Part shown: positions 12,423-26,400 of the stretch, piece after piece
Layout: each line of letters opens with the position of its first letter
Position numbering within the stretch: position 1 is the stretch's first letter
Origin: Erythrocercus mccallii
Lineage: Eukaryota > Chordata > Aves > Passeriformes > Dicruridae
Reading direction: 5' to 3'
Assembly: GCA_013397435.1 (NCBI GenBank)
Contig: VZRG01000007.1
Coordinates: forward strand, 828,847-892,846
Length of the DNA stretch: 64,000 bases
Notes under the pieces: generated by a model
What the model was told of the DNA's origin: nothing
The model's database searches: none
The model's input: only the letters and a program-made list of their open reading frames with translations
Made by a program: the position numbers and the translations under genes

Positions 12423-13947
12423 ATTTCAAAATAATCTTATCCATCAGTTACCCTGTTCATAATCCTCTGTGTCTTCCTTCCCATTAACTTTTGCCAGTGT
12501 TACTGTATTAAAAAAAGATTTTTTTAATGCTAATTAAAAAGGTATGCTTTAAGCTTCAGAAGTTAAAATATAAATTCTGTTGCTTTTCTTCAGCTGCAGA
12601 TAACATTACTTTTTTATTGCTGTTTTGAGTATCATGTCCTTCTCTAGAAACAAGAAGTGATGTGTGAAACAAGGCTGAACTAGTCTGAACTGCAGTGAGA
12701 CTCGTTCACTGTGTTGGTGGTTCATCATCTTATTTACAGCTTGTTTGGGATATTCTGGAGATTGAGAAATATGCCTATAAAAAGAAAGCTGGATTGATCC
12801 AGTTCTGTCACAGTGATATTGTTCATTGGTTGTACGTTTGTTGCATAAATAAGAATTTAGTGTGTGCGGTAGAGGACTGGTACAACCAGTACCTCTTAGT
12901 GTGAAAGACAGCCCTGCCGGGGCAGCACTGCCGACCTGGTGATGGTGTGGCAGCCTGCTGGTGAGCAGCAGAGTTCATGGTCACTTGATGGACGTGAACC
13001 ATCCTTGTCACCTTTCGTTCTTCAAGCAGGATGCTTCAGAATGGAGTGCTCTGCCCAAGCATGCTCAGTATGTATTTATCTTAATCACTAGAATGTTTCC
13101 TCTCAACCTAATTGCTGGAACAAGTAGTCTTGTATTGTAACTCACATGGGATCTTATGACAACAGTGCAGAAAGCTATTTATCCCTTACCTTCTGAAAAG
13201 CACCAAGATTTTCTGCATTGAATTTAAATGGGGGGAGGGGGGAATAGTCACAAATGCTATGGATCTCGCCACCTTTTAATTTAAAGAAAAATATATATTT
13301 TGGATGAGTAGGAAAAGCTGCACCAAATTATTTGCATGGTTTTCTTGAATAGCATCGTCAAGACCCATCTGGATTAAGGTGGGGAAATGTTTCAAGGGTT
13401 TGGTTTTCCATTTTTGAAAAAGAGTTAGTATATTGTGAATAATGGTTCTTTGTATTTATGAAGTTGATAATGGAAAGAGAACAAAGATAAGTAAATGTGT
13501 CCCTAAATGTTGCCTTTTCCTTTCTTCCTTTTTTTCCCTTTTTCCTTTTTTTTTTTGTTATATAAGCAGCAAGCTAATTAAGTGAGAAATGGGATGAAAC
13601 CGTGCCCTTCCCAGGAATAGTGGAGGTTTTTTTTCCTGACTTTTTTTTTCCCTTGACTGTGATGTTCTCCAGTTGTAGGAAGTGTATCCTGATAAGAGAG
13701 AAAATAGTTGTGCCAAGGATGATGATCTGTGCTAGGCTAAAATTCTCTCTACCTCTTCAGAGTGACTAATTTTTGACTGAGCTGCTGCATATAGCACCCA
13801 GTAGAAGAACTAGCTACAGAAAAATCTTTTATTTTTTTTCCAAATTATCACTTAATGTGTATTCAAAACTCTATTCTTCAACATTGCAGCCAAATATCAT
13901 AAGAAAGTACACACTTTACCTGCTAGGAACCCTGAAAAATAGAACTG

Positions 13948-13953
13948 AATAAA
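13948..13953 (+). terminator. Intermediate AATAAA poly(A) signal of CLASP2 (candidate)
   Basis: Canonical hexamer about 1.8 kb after the stop codon, in an A-rich context. Confidence 0.35.
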
Positions 13954-14266
13954 AAATTAGGTCAGATGCTTGTAGTTAACATGAAAGGTTGTTTTTACTT
14001 TAGTTTGAAGTGAATGCGATAGAAAGATGTGGTTATTAAAGAAGCAATGCCATTGCAGAGATTTATTTGGAGGAAAAGTTGTAGAAATATATGTAAAGAC
14101 TTAAACCCAAGACTGTCATAACTCCTCACTAGCCCTTTTTAGCAGCTACATCAAGAAAATAGTATCTCCTTCTTTCCTTTGTTACGTGTAACATCCTTGT
14201 TGTTTTCTACTGTTTAATTACATTGTGTATTTATAGTTCTATGCTTACCATTGTGCATATACTGGC

Positions 14267-14272
14267 AATAAA
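14267..14272 (+). terminator. Distal AATAAA poly(A) signal of CLASP2 (best candidate)
   Basis: Canonical hexamer followed 35-60 bases later by a T/GT-rich stretch at 14309-14335, the usual layout of a cleavage site. It implies a 3' UTR of about 2.2 kb. Confidence 0.6.
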
Positions 14273-14290
14273 ATGTACATAACATTACTT

Positions 14291-17200
14291 AAAAGATTAG
14301 CAATGTATACATTCTGGTTTTTCTGTTTTATTTTATCACATGCTATAAGAAAAATTATAAATGTGATTCATACAGCATTGGTTAAAAAAATTGATCCTCA
14401 TGTTTGGTGTGTCCAAATGATGTTTCTTTATATAGTCTTGTTACTAAATCTGACTTGGCATTTGAGAACATGCTGTGAATATAGGTATATTAGACAAATT
14501 TTTAAAAAATTGAATAGAATCTTTATGAACACAGTTTCCTTCTTCTAGGCAGATTTTTTATTTTTTTCATTTATTTGTACATTATACATCATTTACATTT
14601 TATTTTTTTAATATTTAAAAATATTTTTCAGTCTATAGTCTTGTCGTTTTTAGATTTTAATTATACAAAAGGTCACTTCAAAAAATTACATGAATTCTAA
14701 GCTTAAAAGACCTGTATGTTATTCTTGAATTTTGTATAGGTAATATTTCTTTTCAGAGAATCACTGCAAGATGACTGTTACTTGTCATCTTTTTGACAAT
14801 GCTGTTTCATACTGAAAATATGTTACTGAAACGTACAGTATATATTCTGGATGAAACCTAGTTTTTTTACATGTAAACAAAAGGTATGTTTTTTATGCCC
14901 TATATGACTGAAAAAATTTGCTCCAAGTAGAGGGAAGGAAGATATTTATCCAAAGTTTGTTTGTCAGTTCTACTTTTAAGCCATCTTTAAATGTTTTAAG
15001 CGAAGCTAGCCCATGTATTAAAAATCTCAATGCAATATATTTAAATGAATATTTTACTTATGATATGACTAGTTGTTTCCAACAGAGATGGGGTTGCTAC
15101 CTTTGTAAACAGATAGAATCTATTTACATTACATGAAGCCAACAGAATGTAAGAATTTGGAAAGAAAAATATTTCCACAGCAGCCAGTTTATCAGATTCA
15201 TTGCATTGCTTTTTGCCTTCATTTCCTCTATTATAAGTAGATATTAGCTCAGTTAAATTCAAGCAGTGATTAGTCATGCCTTATGTTTCTGCTGGAAGTG
15301 GTTTCTCTAATGGATTAGCATAAAGATCTGGGAAAAAATAGGACAATTACAAGTTGCTGTTCTTTCAGACAGGGTTTCTATGTGTTCCTTCTAATATCCT
15401 GTGAAGATAGGTCATTGCAGTAATTTGAATACTGAAATGTAATTCTTAAAGATTGGGTTTGGGCTTTAAAAAAGAGGAAGGAGAAGAAAAGCTACATGCA
15501 GAATCAGCATGGGAAATGGATATTGTGGATGTCTCAGACTTGGATGTCATTTGCTTTAAAGAATTTTGAGTAACACGTTATGTTCAGATGAAGTCTTAGC
15601 AAGGAAGTTGGGATAATAAATGTAAATTGAAAGAGAGCTGATCATGTAAATTTTCCTGAGTTGGCTTGCTTGTTTGTTTTTGAAGATAAAGGTTGGAACA
15701 GATTGAGTTGTGTTTATTATTTGCGGTCTGAGTCACAGAGCAAAAAGCACAAACATCTGGATCCTGCAACACTTATATATTCTTAATGGTTTCTATGCGT
15801 GTTTAAATATTTAAGTCACAAACATAGCCACGGAAAAAGTCTATTGAGAATGCAGGCCTAAACTGCTCAGTGTGAATTTTCAGCAAAGGAATTTAAATGC
15901 TGAATTTGTCCCTTTGAGAACAATTATAAAAGAGAAAATAATTTGAGAAATAAATCTGTTGGATTACACTACAGTTCGTCCCTGTGGGAGGCAAGTGAGA
16001 ATGGTTCCACTGGCTGTGGTAACTTGCACTGTGTTAGGTTGGGACTTTGCAAACACAGAGAACACACAAACATAAATATGATGGGGATGCATAAGTTTTT
16101 CGGAAATGGAGGATTATCTGGAGAAGAAAGTCTGTTGTTTTCTCCCAATCAGAACAGTAAACTGATGAGTTTTGCAATCACAGTCTACTTCCAGGTAAGA
16201 TAAAAGTCAGTATTTGTATTAAGCTCACTTAAGAAAACGTCTTAAAATTCTCCCCCACATGAGTTTTCCAACTCATTAAAAGTGGATACTTTGAAGATTT
16301 GCTTCATAATTTATATATGTTTTCTTGGTTTTTGTTAAAACATGGAAGATTTTCAGAAATGTAGGAAATTTGAAGAACTAATTGTGCTGTTCTGGCAAAA
16401 AATCAAAATTCACTTACTCTTTTTCTTTATATATTTTCATGTTTCTATGTTTCAGTGTACTTTAGAAGTTCAGAGTTTCCAAGCTGTGCAGCTTGGATTA
16501 TCCCAGTTAAAGAAGTTTGTTCATTTGCTGATGTGATTTTAGGATAATAAGTGTATTTACTAAGAAGTTTGCAAGCAGTTTTGAGTACGTATGATTTCTG
16601 TTGAATATAAAAATTCTGTAACTTTTGATATATTTCAGATAGGTAAAAGTGATCCTAGTGGAAATACTTTGAGGGAGTAAGATTGGAAAAAATTACGGGT
16701 CGTGAACCACGGAAAATAACTTCTTCAGTGGAAAAAGGAATGTGCATGTAAATGTTCTTTATCCACTTACATTGATATCAGATAGGAAGTAAAAAGGCAA
16801 ATGAACTTGATCTTGAGCATCACAGTTTTACAAGTTTTCTTTTTCAGTGTCCTTTCTTTCCTAGATCAAGATGCTCATCTTTGGACCTCTGTGAACTCAT
16901 TACAACCATCACTTGAGATGGTTCTGCTCACCTTGTGTCAGGATAAATTCAAAAGCAATGCCTGTCTGTCCAAGGAACACCTGTAGCAATTAAAAACAAA
17001 TATGTAGATTTAAGTTATGCAGTAGACAGATATTCTCAAAAGTCAGCTGACTGGTTTAGGTATTCCCTCACCATCTATTTATCTCTGCCTATGGCACAGC
17101 CAACAGAGTATCTTTGTAGGAGCTTCCCAGTCTGATTTGTCTGGAATAATCTCAGCCTGGTCCTCCAGCAATACCAAGGGCTCACAAACTTGTGCCAGAG

Positions 17201-20200
17201 GATGAACAAATATCTATCCTGAGCTGAGAGGGTCTGCCTGGACCCGGCAGTGGTGGGGAGGAAATACAAGAAAAACCCACCAGTTTCTTAGCACAGTGTA
17301 TTAAGCCTGAGCTTGTATAGCTCATGCCAAAATACCAGGGAAGATGAGGAAACTGCGGGTTTCAGCTCGGATAAACAGCTCAAGTGCAAGCCTGTAGGTG
17401 AATGGATGTGTGTTCCATTTAAAATTGCAGAACAGCATGTTATAAAATGCTTAATTAATGTATATGCTAGTCTGAAATAATACATTTGGAATATACCTAA
17501 CAGAGTGCAACTACAAAAAGCCTCTAATCTGGAAAAACAGTTATTTCTGGCCTGTTACTTCGTGTCCTTTCAGCACAACTTAAATCGATGCAGAGAAAAC
17601 ATTTTTACATTATAGTAAATGTCTTTACAGATTGTTGTATCTTACCTAAAGAATTTCTGAGCTGTTTGATGCAGTTTTTGATCTTTGAGATGACAGCTAT
17701 GTCCATGCTGGCCAACTAATCAATTGAAATACTTTTCCAAGACAAAATTACTTGCTTTCCCTAAGGAATTTTCATGCATCACAATTTATATAGTGTGTAC
17801 CTGCCCTAGAGAAGAAATCTAAATTGGATATTACTTGATTGTTCAGAAAGTGCCAGCTTAAACCTTTTAAAACCTTACTTGAAGAGTTGGTACTGTCAGA
17901 GGCTGCCTTTTCTTAGAAATCTATTAATTAGCCACTATTTGAGCCATGTAAGATTTTTGCACTGTTAGGAGGTGGAAAATGCAGGATTGCTAGAAAATAA
18001 GAGAAAGACATTTAACCCCTTGTATGTTGCAGCTAGTGCTTTTAAAAACCTTAAAGCCCCTGTGTGATTTGTAATGTTTTTAGGAAGGGCATTTCTTGGA
18101 ATACACAATGTCTTGCTTTCTGCTTTGGGAATTGAGAGGAAGAAAATACTGATGTTGGAGGACTTTTATTTACAAACCCAAGCCAGCCCAATGCTAGAAA
18201 ATGTTAGACCTGGTAGGGTACCAAAGCTGGCTGAGAGCCTCAGGTAAAAGGGAGTCAGTCCATTAGGACTGAGAAATTACCAAGCTCTGTTTTCTGTGTC
18301 AGCCTACATGACCACAGCAGTCTGGGAGTCCAAATACTGACTTCTAGGCTACCAAGCACAGAATAGCAGAATAACGACTTGAACTCGTCCACCTTTACAG
18401 AATTCTGAGTTGTGTAAAAATGACTCCACCTTTTGCCACCATCACAAAAACCTGCTAACTTAAGTTTAGATTATGATGTAATGGCTTAAATCAAAATATT
18501 CTCTGGGCAGTGAGTGGTACTGTCCAAATCTCAGTGCCTACAAATGATCTCCATGTCATAGGTTTCTTTGTAGGCCGTGGTCTTCCTAAAAGGCAGATGA
18601 AATAGAAGAAAGCAAAGGTAATACTTGCCATGCTCCATCTTGTAAGGTGTGAAGTCAGTAAGACATTTATTCCTCAGTTCATACCTTGGCACCTTACTGC
18701 ATCCAGAGATTGAGAGGTAGTGTGAGGAATATGCCTATGGAGGAATAAACTGAAGACCAAAAATACCATGCAATGGAGACCTTTTTAAAAGGGTACAAGA
18801 CCCCATGAGCAAGGGAGCATATCCTGCTGCATTCTTCAGATGCAGCCAAATCTATGTTTTTTGTAACCTGACACTTGAGCATTGGAAGCAATCCGTATTT
18901 CTCCTTTACATACAAAGTCATTTCTCCGAATGCCTCACTCAAATCAAGGAGACACTGAAGCAAGTCCAAGCACAGGGTCTGCTACATATCTGATGTATTT
19001 GATCAAAATGATCAGAAGGAGCTGTTGAAGCATCAAGTAGAGTTTTGGTCGATTACCCTGTGATGCGTTGCCTTGTCTCTATGCTACCAGTGTACTAAGA
19101 CTTCTACTGGAATTTGAGAGGTCTACTAAAAGATGTTCATTCTGGGTTTTCCCATTTCCCCTTTATTTTTGTTGGCAGGCCTGCTTCTCAGGAGTTCTGT
19201 GTCATAGAAGGGCTGGTAAATGCAGCAGTACCTACAGTGCTTCAGCATTCAACAGGCCCAAATTACAATACCTAAAATCATCCAAGAGTCCAGATTAAAG
19301 GTGGCAGGTGGACATGGAGAACATGGAGGGTATTGCTGCTCATCCTCTGCTACACTCCACAGACATGTGCATTGCTGTTTTCAGGCTGTCAGCAGTGACC
19401 CTGTGCTTCTGCCATCTTAAGGTGGCAGCAAACCAGACACAGCAAAAGGATTGGGCTGGGTCAGCCCTTAATGTGTCAAGAGGTGTATGGAGAACTGTAG
19501 GACAGTGCAGTGATGGATCACATGCAGAAGTTCTTCCTGCTCGTGGCTGTTAACCAGCATTGCTTCTGTTCACTGCAGCAGGAGTGAATACGCTCCCACT
19601 AACAAGGTGTACAGGAGAGACCAAGAGGTTGTGTACTCAAAAATCGAGGGGGTAGAAATGTGTCTCAGCAATTTCCTTAAGACTTTAAACTGAAAATTAG
19701 TATTTTAAGCACAACAAAAGTCATCACTGGACAGCAAAAACTTCCTTTAATCAAAATTTTCAAATGGATACTGAATTCACAGTGTCTTATATTATACCTA
19801 ATTAAGTTTTTCATGAGTTGTCTGTAGAACAATTTTTACTTGTTGAGAGCAAAGAGCAGAGATGACATTTGGTCATATATAACCAGTTATAATGCCAGTA
19901 GTTAAGGTCATTTGTTATACTTCTCAGAAGAGCAATCAGAAAAATTATATGAGGAGTCTGATCACTATAAAAAAGATAAGCAAGTTGAGTGCTGCCTGAG
20001 GAGACTTCATAATTTTGAATGCAGCTCATGGGAAAAAAATGCAATCAAAGTTATCAGGTACCTACGCTAAAGTACTTCAGTGCTTATCCACCCATTAGCA
20101 AAATGTGAGCCTTCCCACCTTAAATTTCAGGTTGGACTTTGCATGCCATATACAAGCCTTAGAGCAAGAGATGTTTTAACTAAATAATGTCTTGTTTTTT

Positions 20201-22284
20201 GTGTATACAGTGCTTCTTTGCTGAGATCTATGTACTTACTGGGCAGACCATAAAGCAAGAAAAAAAAATAGCCCCATAACAATAAACAGTACAAGGTAAA
20301 AAACTTGCCTTATTTGTCCCCAAACTTGAAGGATCGTGTAACCACATACCTTTATGTCTAGAGGTTAGTCAAGGGCAGCAGGTGTGGGTGTGGGGAATAT
20401 ACAGTGTTTCACAAGGCAAAATACCAGATTCAGATGTGACTTGGGGAGTTTATCCTGATTTTGGAAACTGAGTTAGAGTGTACTTGAAGCTCTGCCCATA
20501 CACTGCAACAGAGATCAGTCAAAACACAAGACTCTGAATAGGACAAGGAAAAAGCAATACTGAATTATTCTGAATAATCATTAGTTCGAATAATAATTTT
20601 TTTCTATATGTTCTGTCTACTATATTCCATGCAAGGAACTCAAAGCATCTGTAATTGGTAATCAACTTGTCAACCCTTGGAGGGAAAAAAAGGCAAAATT
20701 TCCTTTTTCACAGTGTTTTTGCATAGAAGTCCACAAGACCTGGTTGTGCTTTGCTTTTGTTATACCATCAGGGACAATGGTCATGGTGGGATGGATGGTT
20801 TCTAGCAGCAGCTTTTGTGATCACACTGACAAGTGTGAAATAGTTAGCATACCATGAGGGACACATGTCACACAGGCCTTGGGACTTCTACTTTTTGGAA
20901 GAAGCAGGTATTTACTTCACCATTATTTCACCCTCCCTACAAACACCCCATCTCGAGGCAGTAGTTTCTTGGATATTATCAATGACTCACTTGTCCACAT
21001 AAGGGTAGTATTTGAAGAATCAAATGAAGGTAAGGCACTGAATGAGCACATCTGCTGTGATGCTCCTGTGTTTTATTACAGCCATCTATTGTGGTCAAGA
21101 GAGTCAAAGGTCTGGTAACAGTTGGGCAAGCTAATGACAGGGAACTGAAATCTCAGAGAACTAAAGCTCTTGCTCACTATCTCCATTCAGAATACATGGT
21201 CTGAACCCAGACCAGTAGCTGAATGTGCAACTACTTGCCTGGGCTCCGCCCTGGGGTGGTTATTTTCAGTGACAGCAAATTGTCTGTCTTGGTATTAAGA
21301 ACAAGTCTGCAACCCTGATATATTGTGTTTGTGTTATTTAAAAATATGAAAATTAATTCTGAAAGGGCTAGGAACCAAGTCTGTGCTAAAGATAAAAAAC
21401 AGGTGTCTCAAATGCTTTTGCTCCCAAGTGGTCTCTTGGACTTCACAAGAAAAGACTAATTAAAACTGCAGCATTCCTTTTCATTTGCATTCTGAGAAAT
21501 AAGCATCTGTCAAAAGCAACAGGCTGGTTTGGGAAGGGAGAAAAGTGTTGGACAATTTAAAGCCTCATGAGCTCTCTGGGATATGCACAGAGAGGTGGGA
21601 GCCATTTTGTGGAAGGGAATCTCTGGCATTACCCTTTCCATTTGACAGAAATAGAAGTCACAGAACAAAACATGTTTGCCCTCTATATGGGAAGCTCTTG
21701 TAAACCCCAAGGGAAGGTTGTGAAAGTGCATTTTGGGATGTGTAGCTCTTGAGAATAATCAGAGTAAATGGGAATGGAGCTTCCAAATAAATATGCTGCA
21801 TGCATTTAAGTCCTTTACCAAAATCTAGACAGAGTAGCTTTATTTTACAACTTACCAGTTTATGGAGCCAACTGGATACCAGGATATATATTCATTTCCT
21901 ACAGTCACTCAAATCAAAATAATTATTTAAAAAATACAACAGTGATCACTGGGACACGTGCAGCCCTTTACAGCTGTAAGGATGCTTGTTACAAGTCTGT
22001 GGTTACAGAGACATGTAGGAGGAACAACTAACCTCGAAAAGACTCATCCAACTCTCATCCTTGCTGAACCAAAGTATCAATTTGTGTACACAAGCAGATC
22101 TGTCATAACAGCCCTCCTCGAGGTACCTGGTACTTATGTGCTGCTTGGAAGAGAATAATCTCTCAGAACCACTAAGGCAGCAGCCCCAGTTTTTACCTGC
22201 TTTCCTGGGCAGTGTCACATGGGGGTGCTTGTTTCTCATCATGTATTTACAGTTCCTCAAATATTATTCTGTATTATAATATGT
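14291..22284. other. Intergenic spacer, CLASP2 to first CR1
   Basis: About 8 kb of AT-rich DNA with only short unrelated ORFs on both strands. I recognise no gene, RNA gene or confident repeat. Weak repeat-like texture near 21100-21230 is too decayed to name. Confidence 0.7.
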
Positions 22285-22572
22285 TGGGGAGGTGATTCTG
22301 CCTCTTTAGTCCACTCTGGTGAGACCCCACCTGCAGCGCTGCATCCAGCTCTGGGGTCCCCAGCACAGGAAGGACATGCACCTGGGGAGTGAGTCCAGAG
22401 GAGGCCACCAAGATGATTAGAAGGATGGAGCACCTCTCCTGTGAGGGAAGGCTGAGGGAATTGGGTTTGTTCAGTCTGGAAATGAGATGGCTTAAGGATT
22501 ACCTTATTGCAGCCTGCCAGTATCTGAAGGGAGCCCTCAAGAAAGAGTGAGAGAAACATTTGAGTATGTAGT
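22285..22572 (+). mobile_element. CR1 LINE fragment, upstream half (split by LTR)
   Basis: Contains the familiar CR1 3'-region phrases: GTGAGACCCCACCTGCAGC, CTGGGGTCCCCAGCACAGG, a GAGGAAGGCTGAGGGA-like stretch and TATCTGAAGGGAGCC. It is sense to the + strand. It continues after the LTR insertion at 23178, so this is one CR1 copy in two halves. Confidence 0.9.
22568..22572. repeat. Left target-site duplication GTAGT
   Basis: Identical to 23178-23182. Removing the LTR and one copy restores a continuous CR1 alignment. Confidence 0.88.
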
Positions 22573-23177
22573 TGTCTTGGTTTGAGGAGACAGGTATCTG
22601 CCAGGGAAAGCTGGAGTTTTTCTTAGAATGAAGAATGTAAACCCCCTTCCCTCCAAATAATTATAACTTTGCAATTAAGGGCTTTCAGGCAAAGCTTTGG
22701 GAATAGGGATAGCAGTTCTTTACTAAGAATATTGAAAAATATAAATGTAGGAATACAGAAAGACAAGCAAACAAAACAAACAAAAACCCTAGAAAACCCC
22801 TGACAGAGCCAGGGACGTGACCTGACACCCTGTTGGGCAGGGTGCTAGAAGCAGTCCAAATGAATCCTGGAGTAGCAGATGCGGTTCTGTGGAGTAGAGA
22901 TGATCCACCAAGGAGTCCACAGGTGGAGAGATGGGTCCCATCTTTCTCTGGAGAAATCCAGTGCAGCAACAGGAAAATCCTCCCGCGGAAGCAGTCAGGT
23001 CTTCGCCTCTCCGAATGCCAGGAGCCAGAGAGCACACCCACCCACCCTCCTTTCCCTGCCGTGGTCAAGCACCCATAAGCACCCAGCAATTAGGTCCCTA
23101 GCAAGCCACTGGGAAAAAGTTCCACAAGCAAGGAAAGGAAAAAAGAATAAAAAAAGAAACAAATCCAACCCCCAACA
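22573..23177. mobile_element. Solo LTR, 605 bp, nested in CR1 (ERVL-like by target-site length)
   Basis: Begins TGTCTTGG and ends CCCAACA (TG...CA), flanked on both sides by GTAGT at 22568-22572 and 23178-23182. A 5-bp duplication fits the ERVL/class III group of avian endogenous retroviruses. No internal viral genes lie next to it, so it is a solo LTR left by recombination. Strand is uncertain because either reading has TG...CA ends. ORFs inside it are not real genes. Confidence 0.88.
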
Positions 23178-23182
23178 GTAGT
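23178..23182. repeat. Right target-site duplication GTAGT
   Basis: Matches 22568-22572 exactly. Confidence 0.88.
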
Positions 23183-23440
23183 GACAGGACAAGGGGGAAT
23201 GGAATCAAACTCAGAGTAGGTTTAGATTAGATATTAGAAATTATTGCTGTGAGAGTAGTGAGATGCTGGAACAGGTTGCTCAGACAAACTGTGGCTGCCC
23301 TGTTCCTGGAGGTGTTCAAGATCAGGTTGTCCAGGACTTTGAAAAACCTGGTCAAGTGAAAGGGGTACCTGCCCATGGCAGGGGAGTTGGAACTACACGA
23401 TCTCTGAGATCTCTTCCAACCCAAGCCGTTCTATGATTCT
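23178..23440 (+). mobile_element. CR1 LINE fragment, downstream half with 3' end
   Basis: Resumes with GACAGGACAAGGGGGAATGG and TAGGTTTAGATTAGATATTA, then the CR1 tail phrases CCTGCCCATGGCAGGGGAG and TTCTATGATTCTGG. Sense to +. Together with 22285-22572 it forms one 5'-truncated CR1. Confidence 0.92.
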
Positions 23441-26400
23441 GGTCTTTGCTTTTTGTTTGCATTGTTTGATGTTAAGTAAATAAAGTAAATTAAGGGAGAA
23501 TTGTGTGAGATGGTAATGAAAAATCCCCAACCAGTTATTTTTATTTGAAGCTTTTTTGGCTGCTACATATTATTATCACTTTAATATGAAATTATTCCTT
23601 TTTGTTTCCAAGAATCTTGCTCTCTGATGTTCTAGTTTTCATAGCTTGTGTGTTGCCACAATATTGTAATACCTTTTAAAAGTATCTTTTTATAGAACAT
23701 GCTGATATTTAAAAAAACAAAAATAACAAAGCCACCAATGAACTACTACTATTTGTAAGTAGTGCTTCCTGTTTCAAGCAGAATGGGTGCCCTCTGCAGG
23801 TAACTATTCTCAGATGAGGATTTTGGATGTGTGCCCCCTATTATTTCTGAGTGTCAAGTTTTTTGCAGGATCAACCTGTATTATTTTGTGTTTTAAAACT
23901 GATACTGCAATCCTGGCTGCAAATTCCAGCAAACAAATGGCACTGGGTGCACCAAGTAGCTGGTTTGCATCTGAATATGATTTTTCCCTAAAGTATGAGT
24001 GTGAGGATTGGTGTTGGGTTGGTGTCAGAGTAAATATTTTTCCTGCAATTTGACAGTGTTTTCATTGTTGGGTTGCGTTTTTTTTTTTAAATCTTTGTTC
24101 ATGGCAAGAAGGTAACTATAAGGTTGTAGTCTGCCTGCCACCAGAATGAAATGAATGGCAAAAAGGATGCAGTCTAAACACTGCTGAGGAGGCATCTTGC
24201 TCCCTTAAAGAGGTATTTACATATTCCACCTTTTTTCTTTTTCTCTGCTGTCAGTTGTGCCTATGCAGATTACAGTGTTCAAGGTCTCTGGACTGTGTGA
24301 GGAGGGAGCTGGGTGTCTCTCTGAGGTCAGTGAAACAGCCCTTTCTCTGGCTCTGTAGCACAGGGTTTGCTCAGTGACACTCTAGGACAGTGTGGAGGAA
24401 GGAGGAGGAGAGAAACAGGGATTCTGGTGAGGTCTGAGCTGCACTTATGTCACCTTGGTAGTAAAAAAGCCCTGCAACTGGGCAACAGCAGCAGCACAGT
24501 GAGTCTGGGGAGCAGGAGAGTATGTGGGGAGCAGCCAAAGACATCGGGTCTCTGCCTCTTCTGGAGAGAGGGACAACTTGCTGGCAGCAGCTGAACATAA
24601 AGGCCTGAGAGCAACCCAACTGCACCTGTAATCTGAATTTGCATATTTGTTTTCTCTTTCCTATCTCCCATCACTGCAGCGACCATCTCTTAGCTGAGCA
24701 CAATGCTTCACCTCATCCCAAAATGCTTTTCTGGCACAGCCAGCCTGAACATTATCACCATCACCAGTATCCCACCAGTAACAACAGCTACCTGCGGTAA
24801 GTGAAGAATGGGGGTGACTTTTAATCATCATCATAATAATTATAATGCTATAATACACAAGAATGCAGACTGTACGTGCAAGTCTTGCTAATCCACAAGT
24901 TGAAGCCTTCAAACAGAGTTGGTGATTTGAAAATGATTGGAGAAGTAGAGTCAACATGGTGGAGGTTTGCTTTGCTGTAGCCCTACAGTTTTCACAAGCA
25001 CTGTATGTGCATGCTGCTAATAGTGTTAGTAATGTTTTACTGCTTACTATGATATTCACAGATGGGTTTTGGTTGGTTGGGGTTTTTTTTAATTACATTT
25101 GCAGTCTGTAGATAAAACTCCATTTATATGAAATAATACAGACCTGGAAATATCTTGATGTCTCATATCTACTTTGATTATTTGCTGGAGCTCAGCTGAT
25201 CTGCAGGACCAGGGTTTGGGGCTGCTTGTCATATCAGTGCAGGCTAAATGCTTTGCACTGAAAATCTGGTGCAATATGCAGCTTATTGCATCAGCATATT
25301 CCTGTGAGCTATGAACCTACTTTACCTCTTCTGCATGATTGAAATATTGAGTACAGTATTCAAATTTTCTCATAATTAAGAATGATTGTGCTTTGACAAG
25401 AGCTAGGCTCATGGATTCCAGATAATATTGATGTTAATTATGTTTCAATTTATAATGTGTTTCACTCTTTGTATTAAACTTCAGCTTATTACTTTTTGGC
25501 TAAATACAACGTACATAAACATGACAGTGTTTAACCATTTATCTTGACATGGCTCTTTCCATATTGGTAGCCTTACAACTATTGCTGCATCACAGCATTG
25601 CTAGTTCTCCTGCAGAATTGTTGAATAGCATGTTTTTTTTAGAAATGTGTTAAGTCTTAGATTTTAAAACAAACAAACCCAAAAGAAACCTGAAGGAATT
25701 GAGACCATATTTGGGTTCCAAAGTATGAAACTAATGAAACTGCAGCAGAATTTTATAAAATCAGTATCCTTCTCAGTACAAAGGTGAGAGTGATTTGAAA
25801 TTTAGATTGGCTAACACAAATAGATAGCAAACACAGCGCTGCTTCTATTGACTCAAGCAATAAAGCAGAAATGAAGGACAGGTGCTGGAGTTCCCTGACG
25901 CAATCTTGTTTACGAGTGACATGCACAGCTCCAGCATAGAAGGAACCAAATCAAACAAGGGAAAGTGAGGGTGTCCACTCACTCCTCCGGTCTTCCCTTC
26001 CCCAGCCTCTGTTCAGCCAGGAGGTTGGTCCCCTCACAGCTTTTCTCAGGGCCTGTTTTCACCATGTCCTTGCCTTTCCTTGCCTTGCCTTTGCTCCCTA
26101 TATTTGCTTCTATTTTCCCATCCTTATCTAAAGATCTGCCATTCGAGTCCCTCTGAAGTTGCTCTACCCACACACTTTTGAGCAGCTGCCTTCAGGTTTG
26201 GATGGCAGCCTGCATCTGTGTTTTGGTATTGAAATACAGTGTAGGGGGGATGTGGGCTGTGTACAGGAGCTGATCTCTAATGAAATTGCCCCTCAAGGCT
26301 GATTACCTTGAGGAGAAAGAACATAAACCAGTTCAGGCGCGAGGCTTCAGTCTAGTCTTAATCATTGAGTTGTTTGGCTCTGTCTTCAGTCCACCTTCAG

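Larger units (their letters stand above)
12126..14290 (+). other. CLASP2: CLASP2 3' untranslated region (inferred)
   Basis: Runs from the stop codon to the distal poly(A) signal at 14267. A U/G-rich tract spans about 12214-12323, with a 24-T run at 12259-12282, and there are shorter T-rich stretches near 13520-13660. A 20-bp AT-rich inverted repeat sits at 12508-12527. The end point is inferred from the signal and a T/GT-rich downstream region at 14309-14335. Confidence 0.65.

Noticed and set aside
21100..21230. Sequence faintly resembling an old SINE of the MIR type
   Set aside because: Only scattered short similarities; too decayed to call by eye.
22685..23192. Overlapping ORFs of up to 134 codons on both strands
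   Set aside because: All fall inside the 605-bp solo LTR, which is non-coding.
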